Positions 63,861 to 64,000 of a DNA stretch of 64,000 bases are shown piece after piece (the first letter of the stretch is position 1; each line of letters begins with the position of its first letter). A program made the translations under genes and the position numbers. The notes beneath the pieces are model-generated. The model was not told the DNA's origin. It ran no database searches and saw only the letters and a program-made list of their open reading frames with translations. Origin of the DNA: Caballeronia ptereochthonis (GTDB lineage Bacteria > Pseudomonadota > Gammaproteobacteria > Burkholderiales > Burkholderiaceae); assembly GCF_001545075.1 (NCBI RefSeq), contig NZ_FCOB02000001.1, positions 357,074 to 421,073 on the forward strand, given 5' to 3'.

Positions 63861-64000
63861 AGGCGGCAGCGCTGTTGGAGCGATGCGGTGCGATTTGCTC
63901 AAGTAAGCGCGCGAGGTCGGCACTGAGCCGCTGTAGCGGTTCGTGCGGGGGCCAGAAGTGACGTAAAAGCGCCCGCAGGCGCGCCAGCAGCAGCGCGATC
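63859..64000 (-). CDS. C-terminal end of an unidentified gene (partial)
   Basis: An open minus-strand frame enters from the window edge and stops at TAA (63859-63861), giving about 46 residues: ALLLARLRALLRHFWPPHE, then PLQRLSADLARLLEQIAPHR and SNSAAA. The composition (Arg/Leu-rich with an aromatic RHFWPP) could suit a transposase tail, but no family was recognised. Its 3' end faces the FecR-domain gene, with a terminator just after the stop. Confidence 0.55.
   Translation of the reverse strand, partial: IALLLARLRALLRHFWPPHEPLQRLSADLARLLEQIAPHRSNSAAA

Noticed and set aside
63859..64000. Insertion-sequence end at the window edge
   Set aside because: Only 46 C-terminal residues are visible, with no terminal inverted repeat or target duplication seen, so it is listed as an unidentified partial gene.

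Overview
The window is a gene-dense, high-GC stretch of bacterial chromosome with almost exclusively housekeeping content. Gene order (rpoE-rseA-rseB-mucD, lepA-lepB-rnc-era-recO-pdxJ-acpS, rpmF-plsX-fabHDG-acpP-fabF), a LutABC lactate operon with a FadR-type regulator, an LpxO-type lipid A hydroxylase and an RNase E with a very long acidic/arginine-rich tail all point to a betaproteobacterium of the Burkholderiaceae (Burkholderia/Paraburkholderia/Caballeronia type). The genus is inferred from protein similarity by eye, not from a search.

Layout. 1-2 kb: a BON-domain lipoprotein and an NtrC-like response regulator, closed by a strong bidirectional terminator. 2-22.4 kb: a nearly unbroken minus-strand block. 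Read in its own direction it runs yceD-rpmF-plsX-fabH-fabD-fabG-acpP-fabF (phospholipid and fatty acid synthesis, from a good sigma-70 promoter at about 22.35 kb), then a YgfX-like gene, rpoE-rseA-rseB-mucD (envelope stress), a glutaredoxin-like gene, lepA-lepB-rnc-era-recO-pdxJ-acpS and nagZ. 22.4-26.9 kb: maf and a tetrapyrrole-methylase-family gene on plus, then sppA, a Rieske protein, a HAD phosphatase and rluC on minus. 26.9-31.1 kb: rne with an ~870-nt leader and its terminator. 31.2-35.2 kb: moaA-mobA-moeA (molybdenum cofactor), a small membrane protein and a GNAT acetyltransferase. 35.2-41.1 kb: rmuC, a 2-hydroxyacid dehydrogenase, an NhaD-like antiporter, an orphan LutC-like gene and pncB on minus. 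41.4-43.4 kb: fdxA, three identical tRNA-Asn genes in 155-bp tandem units, and lpxO. 43.4-47.0 kb: lutABC with divergent lldR and a palindromic operator. 47-50 kb: a 24-residue membrane peptide, creA, an AraC regulator, azlCD and an 11-bp tandem repeat. 50-56.3 kb: an unrecognised gene, a UvrD-like helicase, two small secreted Lys/Ala-rich proteins, an S4-domain gene and a MATE exporter. 56.5-64 kb: a phospholipase D lipoprotein, fumC, an acyl-CoA thioesterase, a tiny lipoprotein, an ArsR regulator, a large FecR/Trp-rich/Pro-Gln-rich secreted protein, and the C-terminus of an unidentified minus-strand gene cut by the window end.

No prophage, CRISPR array, secretion cluster or complete mobile element is visible. 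The most interesting items are a sigma-54-activator-like regulator whose Walker B glutamate and GAFTGA loop are both altered, the long rne leader with three copies of TGGGAGNAAT, the tandem tRNA-Asn array in which each gene carries its own terminator but only the first has an evident promoter, and several small or unrecognised genes.
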